Shown one piece after another: positions 23,156-23,194 of a stretch of DNA of 23,194 nt (the first letter of the stretch is position 1; each line of letters begins with the position of its first letter). The notes below the pieces were generated by a model. The model searched no databases. It worked only from the letters and a program-made list of their open reading frames with translations, and was not told the origin of the DNA. A program made the translations under genes and the position numbers. Location of the stretch: NCBI GenBank assembly GCA_964568355.1, contig CAZMRK010000864.1:1-23194 (forward strand), read 5' to 3'. The stretch comes from JAJPJX01 sp964568355 (lineage in GTDB: Bacteria; Acidobacteriota; Terriglobia; Bryobacterales; Bryobacteraceae).

Positions 23156-23194
23156 CTACCTCGCACCGCCCTCGTGAGACGTCACCCGGCCGTA
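23156..23194 (-). CDS. possible C-terminal end of an upstream gene (partial)
   Basis: From the window edge the minus-strand frame starting at 23194 reads YGRVTSHEGGAR and stops at TAG (23158-23156), three bases before the start of the small LiaI-like gene. The close spacing would fit an operon in which a zinc-finger or anti-sigma-like gene precedes the LiaI-like/DUF4097 pair. Twelve codons are too few to identify it or even to be sure it is coding. Confidence 0.3.
   Translation of the reverse strand, partial: YGRVTSHEGGAR

Noticed and set aside
1..23194. CRISPR array, tRNA/rRNA genes, complete insertion sequence, prophage genes
   Set aside because: No regularly spaced direct repeats, no cloverleaf or rRNA-like sequence, and no transposase, integrase or phage structural protein was found in any frame.

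Overview
The window is a compact, GC-rich stretch of chromosome, most likely from an Acidobacteriota member of the Solibacter/Bryobacterales type. This lineage call is inferred from gene content. There are two 'acidobacterial duplicated orphan permeases' (ADOPs) with no ATPase beside them, one coupled to a PadR regulator. There is also a LiaI-like/DUF4097 envelope pair, a large TonB-dependent receptor with an N-terminal carboxypeptidase-regulatory-like domain, and Kdo synthesis genes that show a Gram-negative outer membrane. The sequence alone cannot give a species.

Left part (1-3664, plus strand): the tail of kdsB, then pyrG (CTP synthase) and kdsA (Kdo-8-phosphate synthase, metal-dependent class), almost without gaps. 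This is the known kdsB-pyrG-kdsA arrangement in which CTP supply sits with CMP-Kdo synthesis. A type IV prepilin-like gene follows and ends at a clear intrinsic terminator. Next is a four-helix membrane protein of unknown function.

Next (3668-7605, minus strand): a tight operon read as MFS transporter, metallophosphoesterase, prfB, tsaC/sua5. Stop and start codons overlap at two of the three junctions. prfB carries the classical programmed +1 frameshift, so its real start is at 5722 and the uninterrupted 370-residue frame starting at 5700 has a false N-terminus.

Middle (7697-12536): ADOP permease 1 without a PadR partner, a small coiled-coil protein, a DUF1905/YdeI-family protein preceded by a REP-like double hairpin, and a secreted AppA-like histidine acid phosphatase. 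A 99-base inverted-repeat-bounded (MITE-like) element containing further hairpins lies upstream of the phosphatase.

Then (12699-17711, minus strand): a TonB-dependent receptor preceded by a secreted GH36-type alpha-galactosidase, suggesting capture and breakdown of a polymer- or glycoconjugate-derived substrate. A HicAB toxin-antitoxin pair with a palindromic operator sits in a more AT-rich patch (about 17770-18480).

Right part (18504-23194, minus strand): PadR regulator plus ADOP permease 2 with a repeated CTAG-type operator, then the LiaI-like small membrane protein and DUF4097 protein pair, and perhaps the tail of one more gene at the edge. No tRNA, rRNA, CRISPR array or intact insertion sequence was seen. 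No intergenic gap exceeds about 190 bases.
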